This document shows, in pieces, positions 1-10,599 of a stretch of DNA of 64,000 bases (its first letter is position 1; every line of letters starts with the position of its first letter). The stretch is from Pelomonas asaccharophilus_A (lineage in GTDB: Bacteria > Pseudomonadota > Gammaproteobacteria > Burkholderiales > Burkholderiaceae_C). The stretch lies in NCBI RefSeq assembly GCF_031458115.1, contig NZ_JAVDXV010000006.1, positions 353,252 through 417,251 on the forward strand, written 5' to 3'. The position numbers and the translations under genes were made by a program. Below the pieces are notes generated by a model. The model ran no database searches. It worked only from the letters and a program-made list of their open reading frames with translations, and was not told the DNA's origin.

Positions 1-793
1 CGGCCACCAGCGTCTGCATGCGCTGGGTCTGCTGGTTCATCAGCACCATGACGCGCTCGCGCTCCACCGCCGTCAGCGGCAGCGTCTGCAGCGTCTCGAT
101 GAAGCCGGCCAGCACCGTCAGCGGCGTGCGGATCTCGTGCGACACGTTGGCGACGAAGTCGCGCCGCATCGCGTCGTTGCGCACGCGCTCGGTGATATCC
201 AGCGACAGCACCAGACGGCGGCCTTCGCCGTACTCGCGCACGACGATGGACAACGTGCCCGGCCCGCGTCCATTGCCCAGCACCAGCGGTTCGACATAGC
301 GACCGGCCTGCAGATAGGCGACGAAGGCCGGCGCGCGCACGAGGTTGGTGATGCGCTGGCGCAAGTCACGCTTGGGATCCAGCGCGAAATGGTCGGCCGC
401 GACGCGGTTGCACCACAGGATGTGCTCCTGTGCGTCCAGCATCAGCACGCCGTTGGGCGAGGCCTCGATGGCGGAAAGGAACTGCTCCAGCGCCAGACGC
501 TCGCGGCCTATGATGTTCTCGCGGTCACGCACCGCACGCTCGATGCGGTAGCCCAGTTCGCCCCACAGACCGGTGTCGCGGGGCGCGTTCTCCAGCTGCT
601 TGCCGCGCAGCCATTCGAGCAGCCGGTAGCCGCGCAGCGCGTCGACCACCAGCGGCAGGCCCACGCCGACTGCAACGCCGAATCCCAGGCCCAGCGCGTC
701 GATGCCGGTGATGGCCCTCACGGCCGCGCCGACGGTGAAGCCCAACAGCACGGCCAGCAGAGCCAGCAGCAGACGCGGCAGGAACCAGGACAT
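1..793 (-). CDS. phoR: Phosphate regulon sensor histidine kinase PhoR (3' end outside window)
   Basis: This is the sensor kinase that phosphorylates PhoB when phosphate is low. About 264 N-terminal residues are visible, starting with ATG at 793. Two hydrophobic stretches lie in the first ~55 residues, followed by a PAS-like region (around 'ASPNGVLMLD') and the dimerisation H-box 'VSHEIRTPLTVL', whose His is the autophosphorylation site. The catalytic ATPase domain lies beyond the window edge. The gene starts 16 nt after the phoB stop, so both are one transcript. Identity is secure from the H-box and the position behind phoB. Confidence 0.93.
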   Translation of the reverse strand, partial: MSWFLPRLLLALLAVLLGFTVGAAVRAITGIDALGLGFGVAVGVGLPLVVDALRGYRLLEWLRGKQLENAPRDTGLWGELGYRIERAVRDRENIIGRERLALEQFLSAIEASPNGVLMLDAQEHILWCNRVAADHFALDPKRDLRQRITNLVRAPAFVAYLQAGRYVEPLVLGNGRGPGTLSIVVREYGEGRRLVLSLDITERVRNDAMRRDFVANVSHEIRTPLTVLAGFIETLQTLPLTAVERERVMVLMNQQTQRMQTLVA

Positions 794-809
794 GGGGGTG
801 GCGTCGTCC

Positions 810-1511
810 TCAGGCGGACAGAGCGCTGCTCTGCTGGGTCAGCCGGTAGCCGGCACCGCGCACGGTCTCGATCATGCGCGCGCACTGAACGCGTTCCAGC
901 GCCTCGCGCAGCCGCTTGACGTGGACGTCGATGGTGCGCTCCTCGATGAAAACGTGATCGCCCCAGACGCGATCCAGCAGCTGCGAACGGCTGTGCACGC
1001 GCTCGGGGTGCGTCATCAAGAAGTGCAGCAGGCGGAACTCGGTGGGGCCCAGCTTGACCTCCTGGCCATCACGGCTGACGCGGCGCGTGCCCGGGTCCAG
1101 CAGCAGCGGGCCGATCTCGACCGCACTGTCCAGCGCCTCGGGCGCCTTGCGGCGCAGCACCGCACGGATGCGGGCCAGCAGCTCGTTGGTGGAGAACGGC
1201 TTGGTGACGTAGTCGTCCGCTCCGGCGTCCAGACCGGCGATCTTGTCGCTCTCGTCGGCGCGCGCCGTCAGCATGATGATGGGCAGCTCCTTGGTGCGGG
1301 CGCTACCGCGCCATTGCCGCGCCAACGCCACGCCGCTCTGGCCGGGCAGCATCCAGTCCAGCACGACCAGGTCGGGCAGCACGCGGTCCACCTCGTACTG
1401 GGCCGCCGTCGCGCTCGCGGCCAGCGTGACCTCGAAGCCGGCGTGGCGCAGATTGATGGAGATCAGCTCGGCGATGGCCGACTCGTCTTCGACGACCAGA
1501 ATTCGGCTCAT
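810..1511 (-). CDS. phoB: Phosphate regulon response regulator PhoB
   Basis: OmpR-family DNA-binding response regulator of 233 residues that activates the Pho regulon. The receiver domain holds the acidic pocket around D9, the phospho-acceptor D52 ('VVLDWMLPG') and the conserved K104 ('TKPFS'). Residues ~130-230 form the winged-helix effector, ending in the typical 'VRGAGYRL'. It lies between phoU (5 nt upstream) and phoR (16 nt downstream), so it probably belongs to the pst operon and would autoregulate through the Pho-box-like repeats ahead of pstS. Confidence 0.96.
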   Translation of the reverse strand: MSRILVVEDESAIAELISINLRHAGFEVTLAASATAAQYEVDRVLPDLVVLDWMLPGQSGVALARQWRGSARTKELPIIMLTARADESDKIAGLDAGADDYVTKPFSTNELLARIRAVLRRKAPEALDSAVEIGPLLLDPGTRRVSRDGQEVKLGPTEFRLLHFLMTHPERVHSRSQLLDRVWGDHVFIEERTIDVHVKRLREALERVQCARMIETVRGAGYRLTQQSSALSA

Positions 1512-1516
1512 GCTGC

Positions 1517-2224
1517 TTACCTCACCATCGTTTCGACGGCCTCGGGCGTGTTGTGACGCACATCCATGCCCTTGACCACGTAGATGACCACTTCGGCCAG
1601 GTTCTTGGCGTGGTCGCCCACGCGCTCGATGGCTTTGGCGACGAACACGATGTCGATGGACGACGAAATCGTGCGCGGGTCTTCCATCATGTAGGTGATG
1701 AGCTTGCGCAGCAGGCCGTCGAATTCCTTGTCGATCTCGTCGTCATGCTTCAGCACGTCCAGCGCGCGCTCCACGTCCAGCCGCGCGAACGAGTCCAGCG
1801 ACTTGCGCAGCTGGGCGACCGCCAGTTCGGCTTCATAGGCCAGGTCCGACATGGGCAGGCGCAGTCGGCTGGACACACCGCCGGAAACCAGCCGCTGCAC
1901 CGTGCGGGCGATGCGAGCCGCCTCGTCGCCCACGCGCTCCAGGTTGGCGATGGTCTTGGACACCGCGATCAGCAGGCGCAGGTCGCGTGCCGTCGGCTGG
2001 CGGCGGGCGATGATGGTGGAGAGATCGCGGTCGATCTCGATCTCCATCGTGTTGACGCGGCCTTCGCGCGCCAGCACTTCATCGGCCGACTCGGCCGAGA
2101 AGTCGCTCAGCGCCTGCACGGCCTGGGCCACCTGGGCTTCCACCAGGCCACCCATCTCCAGCACGCGGGTGGAGATGGCGCTCAGCTCGGCGTCGAATTG
2201 GGTCGAGAGATGCTTGTCAACCAT
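1517..2224 (-). CDS. phoU: Phosphate signalling complex protein PhoU
   Basis: Cytoplasmic all-helical protein of 235 residues that links the PstSCAB transporter to PhoR and keeps the regulon off when phosphate is plentiful. The two PhoU three-helix repeats are recognisable, with metal-binding E/D-rich segments such as 'ERVGDEAARIA' and 'ERVGDHAKNLAEVVIY'. It begins 10 nt after pstB and ends 5 nt before phoB, which fits cotranscription. Length is normal for the family. Confidence 0.96.
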   Translation of the reverse strand: MVDKHLSTQFDAELSAISTRVLEMGGLVEAQVAQAVQALSDFSAESADEVLAREGRVNTMEIEIDRDLSTIIARRQPTARDLRLLIAVSKTIANLERVGDEAARIARTVQRLVSGGVSSRLRLPMSDLAYEAELAVAQLRKSLDSFARLDVERALDVLKHDDEIDKEFDGLLRKLITYMMEDPRTISSSIDIVFVAKAIERVGDHAKNLAEVVIYVVKGMDVRHNTPEAVETMVR

Positions 2225-2234
2225 CTTGTTCTCC

Positions 2235-3020
2235 TCAGCCGAAACGGCCGGTGATGTAGTCCTCGGTGTCCTTGCGCTTGGGCTTCATGAACAGCTCGGC
2301 CGTCGGGCCGAACTCGATCAGGTCGCCCAGGTACATGTAGGCGGTGTAGTCCGAGCAGCGTGCGGCCTGCTGCATGTTGTGCGTCACGATGGCCACCGTG
2401 TAGTCGCTCTTCAGCTCGTGGATCAGCTCCTCGATCTTGCCGGTGGAGATGGGGTCCAGCGCCGAGCAGGGCTCGTCCAGCAGCAGCACCTCGGGCTTGA
2501 TCGCGATGCCGCGCGCGATGCACAGGCGCTGCTGCTGGCCGCCGGACAGTCCGGCGCCGCTCTGATCCAGCTTGTCCTTGACTTCGGTCCACAGGGCCGC
2601 CTTCTTCAGCGCCCATTCCACGCGCTCGTCCATCTCCACGCGCGGCAGCGTCTCGAACAGCTTCACGCCGAACGCGATGTTGTCGTAGATGGACATGGGG
2701 AACGGCGTGGGCTTCTGGAAGACCATGCCCACCTTGGCGCGGATCAGCGAGACGTCGTCCTTGCTCTGCAGGATGTTCTCGCCGTCCAGCAGGATCTCGC
2801 CTTCGGCGCGCTGCTCGGGATACAGCTCGAACATGCGGTTCAGCGTGCGCAGCAGCGTGGACTTGCCGCAGCCCGACGGGCCGATGAAGGCGGTGACCTT
2901 CTTCTCGGGGATGTCGAGGTTGATGTTCTTCAGCGCGTGGAAGCCGCCGTAGTAGAAGTTCAGGTTGCGCACCGAAATCTTGGCGCGCTCGCTCAACGAG
3001 GTTTCGATCTTGGCGTCCAT
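2235..3020 (-). CDS. pstB: Phosphate ABC transporter ATP-binding protein PstB
   Basis: ATPase subunit (261 residues) of the high-affinity phosphate importer on the cytoplasmic side of the inner membrane. Walker A 'GPSGCGKST' is at about residues 47-55, the ABC signature 'LSGGQQQR' and Walker B 'VLLLDEPCSALDP' follow. The frame is open further upstream, but I chose ATG at 3020 because AAGGAA sits just before it and the protein then has the usual PstB length. It begins 11 nt after pstA. Confidence 0.96.
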   Translation of the reverse strand: MDAKIETSLSERAKISVRNLNFYYGGFHALKNINLDIPEKKVTAFIGPSGCGKSTLLRTLNRMFELYPEQRAEGEILLDGENILQSKDDVSLIRAKVGMVFQKPTPFPMSIYDNIAFGVKLFETLPRVEMDERVEWALKKAALWTEVKDKLDQSGAGLSGGQQQRLCIARGIAIKPEVLLLDEPCSALDPISTGKIEELIHELKSDYTVAIVTHNMQQAARCSDYTAYMYLGDLIEFGPTAELFMKPKRKDTEDYITGRFG

Positions 3021-3031
3021 GATCGGGTTCC

Positions 3032-3895
3032 TTAGTGTTTGTTCTTGAAGAGCACGCGGGCGAGGATGTTCAGCAGCAGCACGCCCATGGTGATCAGGAA
3101 GACGCCGGCCCAGGCCAGCTTCTGCCAGTTCTCGTAGGGACTCATCGCGAACTTGAAGATGGTGACCGGCAGGCTGGCCATCGGTGCGCCGAGGTTGCTG
3201 GTCCAGAACTGGTTGGACAGCGCGGTGAACAGCAGCGGCGCCGTCTCGCCGGACACGCGGGCCAGCGCCAGCAGGATGCCGGTGATGACGCCGGCGCGGG
3301 CCGCCTTCAGCGTGATGGACAGGATGACCTTCCACTTGGGCGTGCCGAGGGCGTAGGCCGCCTCGCGCAGCGCATTGGGCACCAGGCTCAGCATGTTCTC
3401 GGTGGTGCGGATGACGACCGGGATGACCAGCAGCGCCAATGCCAGCGAACCGGCGAAGCCCGAGAAGCTCTTCATCTTCGCGACGACGACGGCGTAGACG
3501 AACAAGCCCACGACGATGGACGGCGCCGACAGCAGGATGTCGTTGATGAAGCGCACGGAGCTGCCCAGCCAGGTCTTCTGACCGTACTCGGCCAGGTAGA
3601 CGCCCGCCAGGATGCCGACCGGCGTGCCGATCAGCGTGGCCAGGCCCACCATGACGAAGCTGCCGAAGATGGCGTTGGCCAGGCCACCGCCCTCGCCTTG
3701 CGGCGGCGGCGTCATCTCTGTCAGCGTGGCCCAGCTCAGGCCGCCTATGCCCAGGTAGATGGTCTCGAACAGGATCCAGATCAGCCAGAACACGCCGAAG
3801 GCCATCGCGCCCAGCGACAGCGTCAGCGCGACGACATTGATGCGTTTGCGCTTGTGGTGCATCGCCAGGCGGCGAGCGTCGAGTGCGGTAGTCAT
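3032..3895 (-). CDS. pstA: Phosphate ABC transporter permease PstA
   Basis: Inner-membrane permease of 287 residues with about six membrane segments, the first near residues 22-48. The MetI-like permease domain contains the coupling helix region 'ALREAAYALGTPKWKVI', where PstB docks. It pairs with PstC to form the channel that accepts phosphate from PstS. The gene lies between pstC (58-nt gap) and pstB (11-nt gap). Confidence 0.95.
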   Translation of the reverse strand: MTTALDARRLAMHHKRKRINVVALTLSLGAMAFGVFWLIWILFETIYLGIGGLSWATLTEMTPPPQGEGGGLANAIFGSFVMVGLATLIGTPVGILAGVYLAEYGQKTWLGSSVRFINDILLSAPSIVVGLFVYAVVVAKMKSFSGFAGSLALALLVIPVVIRTTENMLSLVPNALREAAYALGTPKWKVILSITLKAARAGVITGILLALARVSGETAPLLFTALSNQFWTSNLGAPMASLPVTIFKFAMSPYENWQKLAWAGVFLITMGVLLLNILARVLFKNKH

Positions 3896-3953
3896 TGGAA
3901 AACCTCCGTGCTTTGCACTGCGGAGCGAACCCCTTCGGGCGACCGTGCGGGGT

Positions 3954-5024
3954 TCATGCCCGGGCTCCTTCGTTCTTCTTGAGGCGCAGCAGCAGCAGCT
4001 TGGAGATGGTCAACACCACGAAGGTGATGAGGAACAGCACCAGGCCCAGGTACATCAGCGAGGCCTGGTGCAGGCCTTCGCCGGCCTCGGCGAACTCGTT
4101 GGCCAGCGTGGACGTGATGCTGTTGGCCGCCTCGAAGACGGACAGCGAGTTCAACTGGTTCATGTTGCCGATGACGAAGGTGACCGCCATCGTTTCACCG
4201 AGCGCACGGCCCAGCCCCAGCATGATGCCGCCCACGACACCGGTCTTGGTGTACGGCAGCACGACCTTGGAGACGACCTCCCAGGTCGTGGCGCCCAGGC
4301 CATAGGCCGATTCCTTCAGCATGGGCGGCGTGACCTCGAACACGTCACGCATCACCGACGCGATGAACGGGATGATCATGATCGCCAGGATGATGCCGGC
4401 CGACAGGATGCCGATGCCCACCGGCGGGCCGGAGAACAGCGCGCCGATGTAGGGCACGCCGCCGAACAGCGCCTGCAGCGGCTGCTGCACGAAGGTGGCC
4501 AGGATGGGGCCAAACACCAGCAGGCCCCACATGCCGTAGACGATGGACGGCACGGCCGCCAGCAGTTCGATGGCGATGCCCAGCGGCCGCTTCAGCCAGC
4601 TGGGCGAGAGCTCGGTCAGGAAGATCGCGATGCCGAAAGACACCGGCACGGCGATGACCAGCGCGATGAACGAGCTGGCCAGCGTGCCGTAGATCATCAC
4701 CAGGCCGCCGAACTTCTCCTGCACCGGGTCCCATTCCGCGCTGGTCAGGAAGCCCAGGCCGAAGGTCTTCAGCGCCGGTGCTGCACCCATGACCAGCGAC
4801 AGCAGGATGCCGACCATCAGCAACAGCGTCAGCCAGGCCGCACCCTGAGACAGCGCGGCGAACACCGTGTCGGCCCAGGGAGCGACACGGCGTCGCTGGG
4901 GTTGTGGGCTCAGCGGCGCACTGCGCTGCTGAGGCTCGCTCCGGTCGGCGCCGGCGCTGTCGGCGGGAAAGATGGCAGCCAAGAAACCTCCGCGGTTCAG
5001 GTCACGGGCGGGCGCGTCGGACAC
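3954..5024 (-). CDS. pstC: Phosphate ABC transporter permease PstC
   Basis: Second permease of the phosphate importer, 356 residues. The first ~55 residues are hydrophilic and Pro/Gln/Arg-rich, a longer cytoplasmic tail than in E. coli PstC; about six membrane segments follow, with the coupling motif 'LKESAYGLGATTWEVV'. The likely start is GTG (complement of 5022-5024). An inverted repeat lies just upstream between pstS and pstC and may reduce readthrough. Confidence 0.94.
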   Translation of the reverse strand: MSDAPARDLNRGGFLAAIFPADSAGADRSEPQQRSAPLSPQPQRRRVAPWADTVFAALSQGAAWLTLLLMVGILLSLVMGAAPALKTFGLGFLTSAEWDPVQEKFGGLVMIYGTLASSFIALVIAVPVSFGIAIFLTELSPSWLKRPLGIAIELLAAVPSIVYGMWGLLVFGPILATFVQQPLQALFGGVPYIGALFSGPPVGIGILSAGIILAIMIIPFIASVMRDVFEVTPPMLKESAYGLGATTWEVVSKVVLPYTKTGVVGGIMLGLGRALGETMAVTFVIGNMNQLNSLSVFEAANSITSTLANEFAEAGEGLHQASLMYLGLVLFLITFVVLTISKLLLLRLKKNEGARA

Positions 5025-5027
5025 GGC

Positions 5028-5048
5028 AAAGCCCGGCGGCTGCCGGGC
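5028..5048 (-). terminator. Hairpin between pstS and pstC (possible attenuator)
   Basis: In the direction of the operon the arms GCCCGGC (complement of 5042-5048 and 5031-5037) enclose a 4-nt loop and are followed by TTTG. Such a hairpin behind the binding-protein gene would let pstS be expressed above the permease genes. Inferred from sequence symmetry only. Confidence 0.55.
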
Positions 5049-5080
5049 CTGCTGTGCGGTCGCGTGATGCGCCCTTCAAA

Positions 5081-6121
5081 TCACTTGTAGGCGATGGCCT
5101 TGCCGGCCGTGTCCTTGATCTGGTCGGCCCACTGCTTGCGCACCAGATCCTTCACGCTGGCGGGCAGCGGCACGTAGTCCAGTTCGTCGGCCAGCTTGTC
5201 GCCGTTGTTGTAGGCCCAGTCGAAGAACTTCAGCGCGGCGCTGGCTTGCGCGGCCTTGTCCTGGGACTTGTACATCAGGATATAGGTCGGGTTGGTCAGC
5301 GGCCACGAGGCCTTGCCCGGCTGGTCGGTCGTGATCTGGTAGAAGGTCTTGTTCCAGTCGGCGCCGGCGGCTGCGGCCTTGAAGGCGTCGTCGCTGGGGT
5401 TGACCCACTGACCGTCCTTGTTCTTCAGCTGGACAAAGTTCATCTTGTTCTGCTTCACATAGGCGTACTCGACGTAGCCGATGGAGTTGGGCAGACGCTG
5501 CACGAAGGCGGCCACGCCTTCATTACCCTTGCCGGCCGTGCCGGCCAGCCACTTGACGGTGGTGCCTTCGCCGACCTGGGTCTTCCACGACTCGCTGACC
5601 TTGGACAGGTAGTTCGTGAAGATGAAGGTGGTGCCGGAGCCGTCGGCGCGGGCGACCGGGGCGATGGCCGCATCGGGCAGCGCCACGCCGGGGTTCAGGC
5701 CGGTGATGGCCACGTCGTTCCACTTGGTGATCTTGCCGAGGTAGATGTCGGCCAGCACGGCGCCGGTCAGCTTCAGCTGGCCGGGGTTCACGCCCTTGAT
5801 GTTGATGACGGGCACCACGCCACCGATGACGGTGGGGAACTGCACCAGGCCGTCCTTGGCCAGTTCGTCGTCCTTCAGCGGCATGTCGGAGGCGCCGAAG
5901 TCCACGGTCTTGGCCTTGATCTGGCGGATGCCGGCACCGGAACCCACCGACTGGTAGTTGATGCGTGCACCGGAAGCCTTGTTGTAGGCGTCGGCCCACT
6001 TGGCGTAGATCGGGGCGGGGAAGGTCGCGCCGGCGCCGGTCACATCCTGGGCGAGGGCCGCTTGGGTGCCGAGGAGACCGGCAACGAGGGCGAGAGACTG
6101 GCTGACCTGGACAAAGTTCAT
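5081..6121 (-). CDS. pstS: Periplasmic phosphate-binding protein PstS
   Basis: High-affinity phosphate receptor of 346 residues. Residues 1-25 look like a signal peptide ending 'AALAQ'; the mature protein starts with the family hallmark 'VTGAGATFPAPIYAKW', and phosphate-contacting segments 'SVGSGAGIRQI' and 'RADGSGTTFIFTNYL' are present. I chose ATG at 6121 over earlier in-frame starts because it begins directly with the signal peptide and has an AAGGTG site upstream. It is the first gene of the pst operon. Confidence 0.96.
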   Translation of the reverse strand: MNFVQVSQSLALVAGLLGTQAALAQDVTGAGATFPAPIYAKWADAYNKASGARINYQSVGSGAGIRQIKAKTVDFGASDMPLKDDELAKDGLVQFPTVIGGVVPVINIKGVNPGQLKLTGAVLADIYLGKITKWNDVAITGLNPGVALPDAAIAPVARADGSGTTFIFTNYLSKVSESWKTQVGEGTTVKWLAGTAGKGNEGVAAFVQRLPNSIGYVEYAYVKQNKMNFVQLKNKDGQWVNPSDDAFKAAAAGADWNKTFYQITTDQPGKASWPLTNPTYILMYKSQDKAAQASAALKFFDWAYNNGDKLADELDYVPLPASVKDLVRKQWADQIKDTAGKAIAYK

Positions 6122-6259
6122 CTGGAGCACCTTAGGGTGGCGGATTGACGATGGGCTGCATCCTAGGGATCGAATGTGACGACTCCGTGACCGTCGATGG
6201 CGGCGCAAGCCCATTGGAGCGCGCTCCGCCGCCGCTGTGAAGCCGTGGTACACGCAATA

Positions 6260-6295
6260 TGACAGTGTCATTCGACCGTCACGGAATCGTCACAC
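6260..6295. promoter_or_regulatory. Candidate Pho-box array ahead of pstS
   Basis: Three six-base units TGTCAT, CGTCAC and CGTCAC begin at 6266, 6277 and 6288, an exact 11-bp period, as in PhoB direct-repeat sites. They read on the plus strand, opposite to pstS; the complementary reading also gives ACTGTCATAT next to the first unit, so the left part is a small palindrome. Being upstream of pstS makes PhoB binding plausible, but the orientation is not the classical one. Confidence 0.55.
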
Positions 6296-6319
6296 GCCCC
6301 AAAAGCGGCCAGGAATGAC

Positions 6320-6345
6320 AAAGGCCGCCTCGATGGGCGGCCTTT
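6320..6345 (-). terminator. Rho-independent terminator of glmM
   Basis: Perfect 10-bp stem AAAGGCCGCC / GGCGGCCTTT around a 6-nt loop, 18 nt past the glmM stop in the direction of transcription. It separates glmM from pstS. Confidence 0.8.
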
Positions 6346-6362
6346 GAACAGGAAGCGCAGGC

Positions 6363-7694
6363 TCAGGCGGACACGGCGTCCACCAGTCGCTGGGCGCAGC
6401 GCTGGGCCACGCCGGCGTCCGACGCTTCCACCATCACGCGCAGCAGCGGCTCGGTGCCGGACGCACGGATCAGCACCCGCCCGCGGTTGCCCAACTCGGC
6501 GACGACGGCGGTCTGCTCGTCCGCCAGGCGCTGGTTGCTCTTCCAGTCCTGGCCCGCGGCCAGGCGCACGTTGATCAGCGTCTGCGGGAACAGCTCCACG
6601 CCGGACAATTGCTCGGCAATGCCCCGCCCGCTGCGGCACACCGCCTGCAGCACCAGCAAGGCGCTGACGATGCCGTCGCCGGTGGTGTGCTTGTCCAGCG
6701 CCAGCAGGTGGCCGGAGCCCTCACCGCCCAGCTGCCAACCGCGCGCGGCCAGTTCTTCCAGCACATAGCGGTCGCCCACCTTGGCGCGCACGAAATCGAC
6801 ATCGCGCGAGCGCAGCGCCACCTCCACGGCCATGTTGGTCATCAGCGTGCCGACGGCACCCGGCACGCGCTGGCCCTGGGCCAGGCGGTCCGCGACCATC
6901 ACGTACAGCAGCTCGTCGCCGTTGTAGAGCCGGCCGCTGGCGTCCACCAGCTGCAGCCGGTCGGCGTCGCCGTCCAGTGCGATGCCGTAGTGCGCGCCGT
7001 TGGCCTTTACCGCCTCCACCAGCGCACCGGGCGCCGTCGCGCCGAAGCCGGCGTTGATGTTGAAGCCATCGGGCTTGCAGCCGATCGAGATGACCTCGGC
7101 GCCCAGCTCATGGAAGACGTCGGGCGCGACGTGATAGGCCGCGCCATGGGCCGCGTCGACGACGATCTTCAGGCCCTTCAGCGTCAGGTCCGAGCCGAAG
7201 CTGGCCTTGCAGAACTCGATGTAGCGGCCGCGCGCGTCTTCCAGCCGCTTGGCACGGCCCAGGCTGGCGGAGTCCACCCATTGCGGCGCGTCGTCCAGCG
7301 CGGACTCGACCGCCAGCTCCCAGGCGTCCGGCAGCTTCTCGCCCTTGGCGGAGAAGAACTTGATGCCGTTGTCCTGGAAGGGGTTGTGCGAGGCGCTGAT
7401 GACGACGCCCAGGTCCTGGCGCAGCGCGCGGGTCAGGTAGGCCACGCCGGGCGTCGGCAGCGGGCCGGTCAGCAGCACGTTGACGCCGGCCGATGCAAAG
7501 CCGGCTTCAAGCGCCGATTCGATCATGTAGCCCGAGATGCGCGTGTCCTTGCCGATCAGCACCGTCGGGCGCGGGTTGTTCTTGCGCAGCACGCGGCCCA
7601 CCGCATGTCCCAGTCGCAGCATGAAGTCCGGCGTGATGGGATCCTGGCCGACCGTGCCCCGAATGCCGTCGGTTCCGAAATATTTGCGGCTCAT
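6363..7694 (-). CDS. glmM: Phosphoglucosamine mutase GlmM
   Basis: Converts glucosamine-6-phosphate to glucosamine-1-phosphate for UDP-GlcNAc, peptidoglycan and LPS synthesis. The 443-residue protein has the N-terminal 'KYFGTDGIRG', the phosphoserine loop 'SASHNP' (S102), the Mg-binding loop 'DGDADR' near residue 240 and the C-terminal phosphate loop 'IRASGTEPLLRVMVE'. I chose ATG at 7694, with AAGGAAG upstream and family-standard length. It follows folP by 13 nt, the usual folP-glmM pair downstream of ftsH. Confidence 0.97.
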   Translation of the reverse strand: MSRKYFGTDGIRGTVGQDPITPDFMLRLGHAVGRVLRKNNPRPTVLIGKDTRISGYMIESALEAGFASAGVNVLLTGPLPTPGVAYLTRALRQDLGVVISASHNPFQDNGIKFFSAKGEKLPDAWELAVESALDDAPQWVDSASLGRAKRLEDARGRYIEFCKASFGSDLTLKGLKIVVDAAHGAAYHVAPDVFHELGAEVISIGCKPDGFNINAGFGATAPGALVEAVKANGAHYGIALDGDADRLQLVDASGRLYNGDELLYVMVADRLAQGQRVPGAVGTLMTNMAVEVALRSRDVDFVRAKVGDRYVLEELAARGWQLGGEGSGHLLALDKHTTGDGIVSALLVLQAVCRSGRGIAEQLSGVELFPQTLINVRLAAGQDWKSNQRLADEQTAVVAELGNRGRVLIRASGTEPLLRVMVEASDAGVAQRCAQRLVDAVSA

Positions 7695-7707
7695 CGAGCT
7701 CTTCCTT

Positions 7708-8550
7708 TTATTCAGTGGGGCCGATTTTCGCCGCATCGACGGCCGCCCACACCTTGAGTGCGTCCACCGTGGCAGCGACATCGTGCACACGAATCACGTT
7801 CGCGCCTGCGCTGACGGCCCGCAAGGCGGCGGCGATGCTGGCCGGCAGCCGTTGCTCGACCGGCCGGCCGGTGATTTCACCCAGCGTCCGCTTGCGTGAC
7901 CAGCCCACCAGCAGCGGGTAGCCCAGGTCAGCCAAACGCTGTTGGCCGGCGAACAGGCGCAGGTTGTGCTCCGCGGTCTTCGCGAAGCCATAGCCCGGAT
8001 CCAGCGCGATGGCGTCAGCCGGAATGCCCGAGTCGAGCGCCGCCTGCGCCCGCTGGGCCAGGAAGGCGCCCACCTCGGCCACCACGTCGCCGTAGACGGC
8101 CAGATCCATCATGGATGCCGGCTCGCCGCGCATGTGCATCAGGCACACGCCGGCACCGCTGCCCGCCACGGCGGCCAGCGCGCCGGGCTTCTGCAGCGCC
8201 TGCACGTCGTTGATGATGTCGGCGCCCGCGTCCAGCGCGCGGCGCATGACTTCGGGCTTGCAGGTGTCCACCGAGACCGGCACGCCCAGCTGCAGCGCAG
8301 CAGTCAGCACATCGGCGATGCGCTCCCACTCCATATCGGCGTCCACGCGCGGCGCGCCGGGGCGGGTGGACTCGCCACCGATGTCCAGGATGTCGGCTCC
8401 TTCCGCCACCAGCCGCTCGCAATGCGCGATCGCGGTGCGCGTGTCGTCGTGGCTGCCACCATCCGAGAAGGAGTCGGGCGTCACGTTGACGATGCCCATC
8501 ACGCGGGGGCGGCTGAGGTCAACGCGGAAGCGGCGGGTCTGCCAGTGCAT
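7708..8550 (-). CDS. folP: Dihydropteroate synthase FolP
   Basis: Condenses p-aminobenzoate with dihydropterin pyrophosphate in folate synthesis and is the sulfonamide target. The 280-residue TIM barrel shows 'MGIVNVTPDSFSDGG', the pterin-site 'DIGGESTRPGA' and the C-terminal 'IRVHDV'. ATG at 8550 was chosen because the conserved block begins only 17 residues later. It starts 14 nt after the strong ftsH terminator, so a promoter inside or just after that hairpin, or readthrough, must supply it. Confidence 0.95.
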   Translation of the reverse strand: MHWQTRRFRVDLSRPRVMGIVNVTPDSFSDGGSHDDTRTAIAHCERLVAEGADILDIGGESTRPGAPRVDADMEWERIADVLTAALQLGVPVSVDTCKPEVMRRALDAGADIINDVQALQKPGALAAVAGSGAGVCLMHMRGEPASMMDLAVYGDVVAEVGAFLAQRAQAALDSGIPADAIALDPGYGFAKTAEHNLRLFAGQQRLADLGYPLLVGWSRKRTLGEITGRPVEQRLPASIAAALRAVSAGANVIRVHDVAATVDALKVWAAVDAAKIGPTE

Positions 8551-8563
8551 GGTCTTCGCAATG

Positions 8564-8589
8564 AAAAAGGCCCGGCGGAAGCCGGGCCT
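8564..8589 (-). terminator. Rho-independent terminator of ftsH
   Basis: Reading with ftsH, a 9-bp GC stem (AGGCCCGGC / GCCGGGCCT, complement of 8568-8589) closes a 4-nt loop and is followed by TTTTT. Confidence 0.85.
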
Positions 8590-8606
8590 GGTGATGCTGT
8601 CGAGGA

Positions 8607-10514
<1,908 letters not shown>

Positions 10515-10599
10515 TGCGACTCCTTGGCCCTGATGGCCCAGCGCGGGTTTCAGGACAGTGGGGGCGATTTTAGGGGCGGCAAGGGGGCTACCCCTGTAA

